Both the position numbers and the translations under genes were made by a program. The notes below the pieces were generated by a model that saw nothing but the letters and a program-made list of their open reading frames with translations, had not been told where the DNA came from and searched no databases. This document shows positions 63,978 to 64,000 of a stretch of DNA of 64,000 nucleotides, one piece after another. This DNA is from Arenimonas metalli CF5-1 (GTDB lineage: Bacteria > Pseudomonadota > Gammaproteobacteria > Xanthomonadales > Xanthomonadaceae). The stretch's first letter is position 1, and each line of letters opens with the position of its first letter. The stretch is taken from positions 89,020 through 153,019 of the forward strand of contig NZ_AVCK01000003.1 of NCBI RefSeq assembly GCF_000747155.1, in the 5' to 3' direction.

Positions 63978-63984
63978 GTTAGGC
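63978..63984 (+). other. attI: attI-like core site (GTTAGGC)
   Basis: GTTAGGC fits the integron core GTTRRRY, the point where cassettes are inserted. It lies 137 bp upstream of the intI ATG in the right orientation for a cassette array running past base 64000. A CCCTGA-tt-TCAGGG hairpin (63954-63967) precedes it, and GCCCCGA is directly repeated at 63945 and 63983. An ATG at 63989 just after the core could open the first cassette gene, but only 12 bases of it are visible. Confidence 0.65.
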
Positions 63985-64000
63985 CCCGATGGGAGCATTC

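Overview
The window looks like chromosomal DNA of a high-GC gammaproteobacterium of the family Lysobacteraceae (Xanthomonadaceae). The genus cannot be fixed from the sequence alone. The case rests on the tsaD/rpsU/yqeY/dnaG neighbourhood, the aa3 cytochrome oxidase cluster order, the plant-type GshA, the 258-residue AMP nucleosidase, the large TonB receptor with several secreted amidohydrolases and S9 peptidase, and the Xanthomonas-style integron integrase. Coding density is very high. Many neighbours overlap by ATGA, GTGA or TTGA, so translational coupling is common. I see no rRNA, tRNA, CRISPR array, prophage or transposase gene.

Layout. 0-5.9 kb: a cut-off DUF1704 gene, rsgA, a DUF4345 protein, an AlaA-like aminotransferase, an SGNH hydrolase, a glutaredoxin/A-type/rhodanese fusion and a lipoprotein. 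5.9-16.4 kb: AMP nucleosidase, a coupled pair of amidohydrolases (the second without its metal ligands), a diguanylate cyclase, a 1080-residue beta-propeller/amidohydrolase and small membrane proteins. 16.4-28 kb: ppc, gshA with a SEC-C protein, an orphan peptide-transport pair (binding protein plus one permease), engB, cytochrome c4, a DsbA-like lipoprotein and an exo/endonuclease-family protein. 28-36.7 kb: a TonB receptor, a TSUP transporter, lytic transglycosylase, an NDUFA9-like protein, cca and a VanZ protein. 36.7-47.1 kb: a NDUFAF7/MidA-type methyltransferase, pteridine reductase, an L,D-transpeptidase-fold protein, folK-folB-tsaD, rpsU-yqeY-dnaG and an S9 peptidase. 47.3-55.8 kb: a complete aa3 oxidase and assembly cluster (DUF2244, coxB, coxA, a 42-residue protein, ctaG, coxC, SURF1, a Sco-like protein, ctaA, ctaB). 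55.8-64 kb: putA, exeA-gspB, a rhomboid protease, DUF1820, and at the right edge an integron integrase with an attI-like recombination point; any cassettes lie beyond base 64000.

The most unusual aspect is repeated DNA and how it has entered genes. One palindromic family (core GTAGGAGGG-nCTTCAGn-CCCGA) occurs at nine loci. Two copies sit in frame inside the essential or central genes ppc and tsaD, and a third supplies the stop codons of both convergent genes cca and vanZ. A second family consists of large inverted repeats of a GCGGAT decamer at four intergenic loci, one of which contains another long palindrome. A third is a 21-bp palindrome, CAAATGAACC-W-GGTTCATTTG, with three perfect copies; related fragments have been taken into the linker of GspB.

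How the genes fit together: secreted amidohydrolases, the S9 peptidase, the TonB receptor and OppA/OppB suggest life on peptides. PutA, the aminotransferase and Ppc feed carbon from amino acids into central metabolism, and the aa3 oxidase with its heme A and copper-insertion factors and cytochrome c4 supports aerobic respiration. All functions are assigned by reading motifs and length; no database search was possible.
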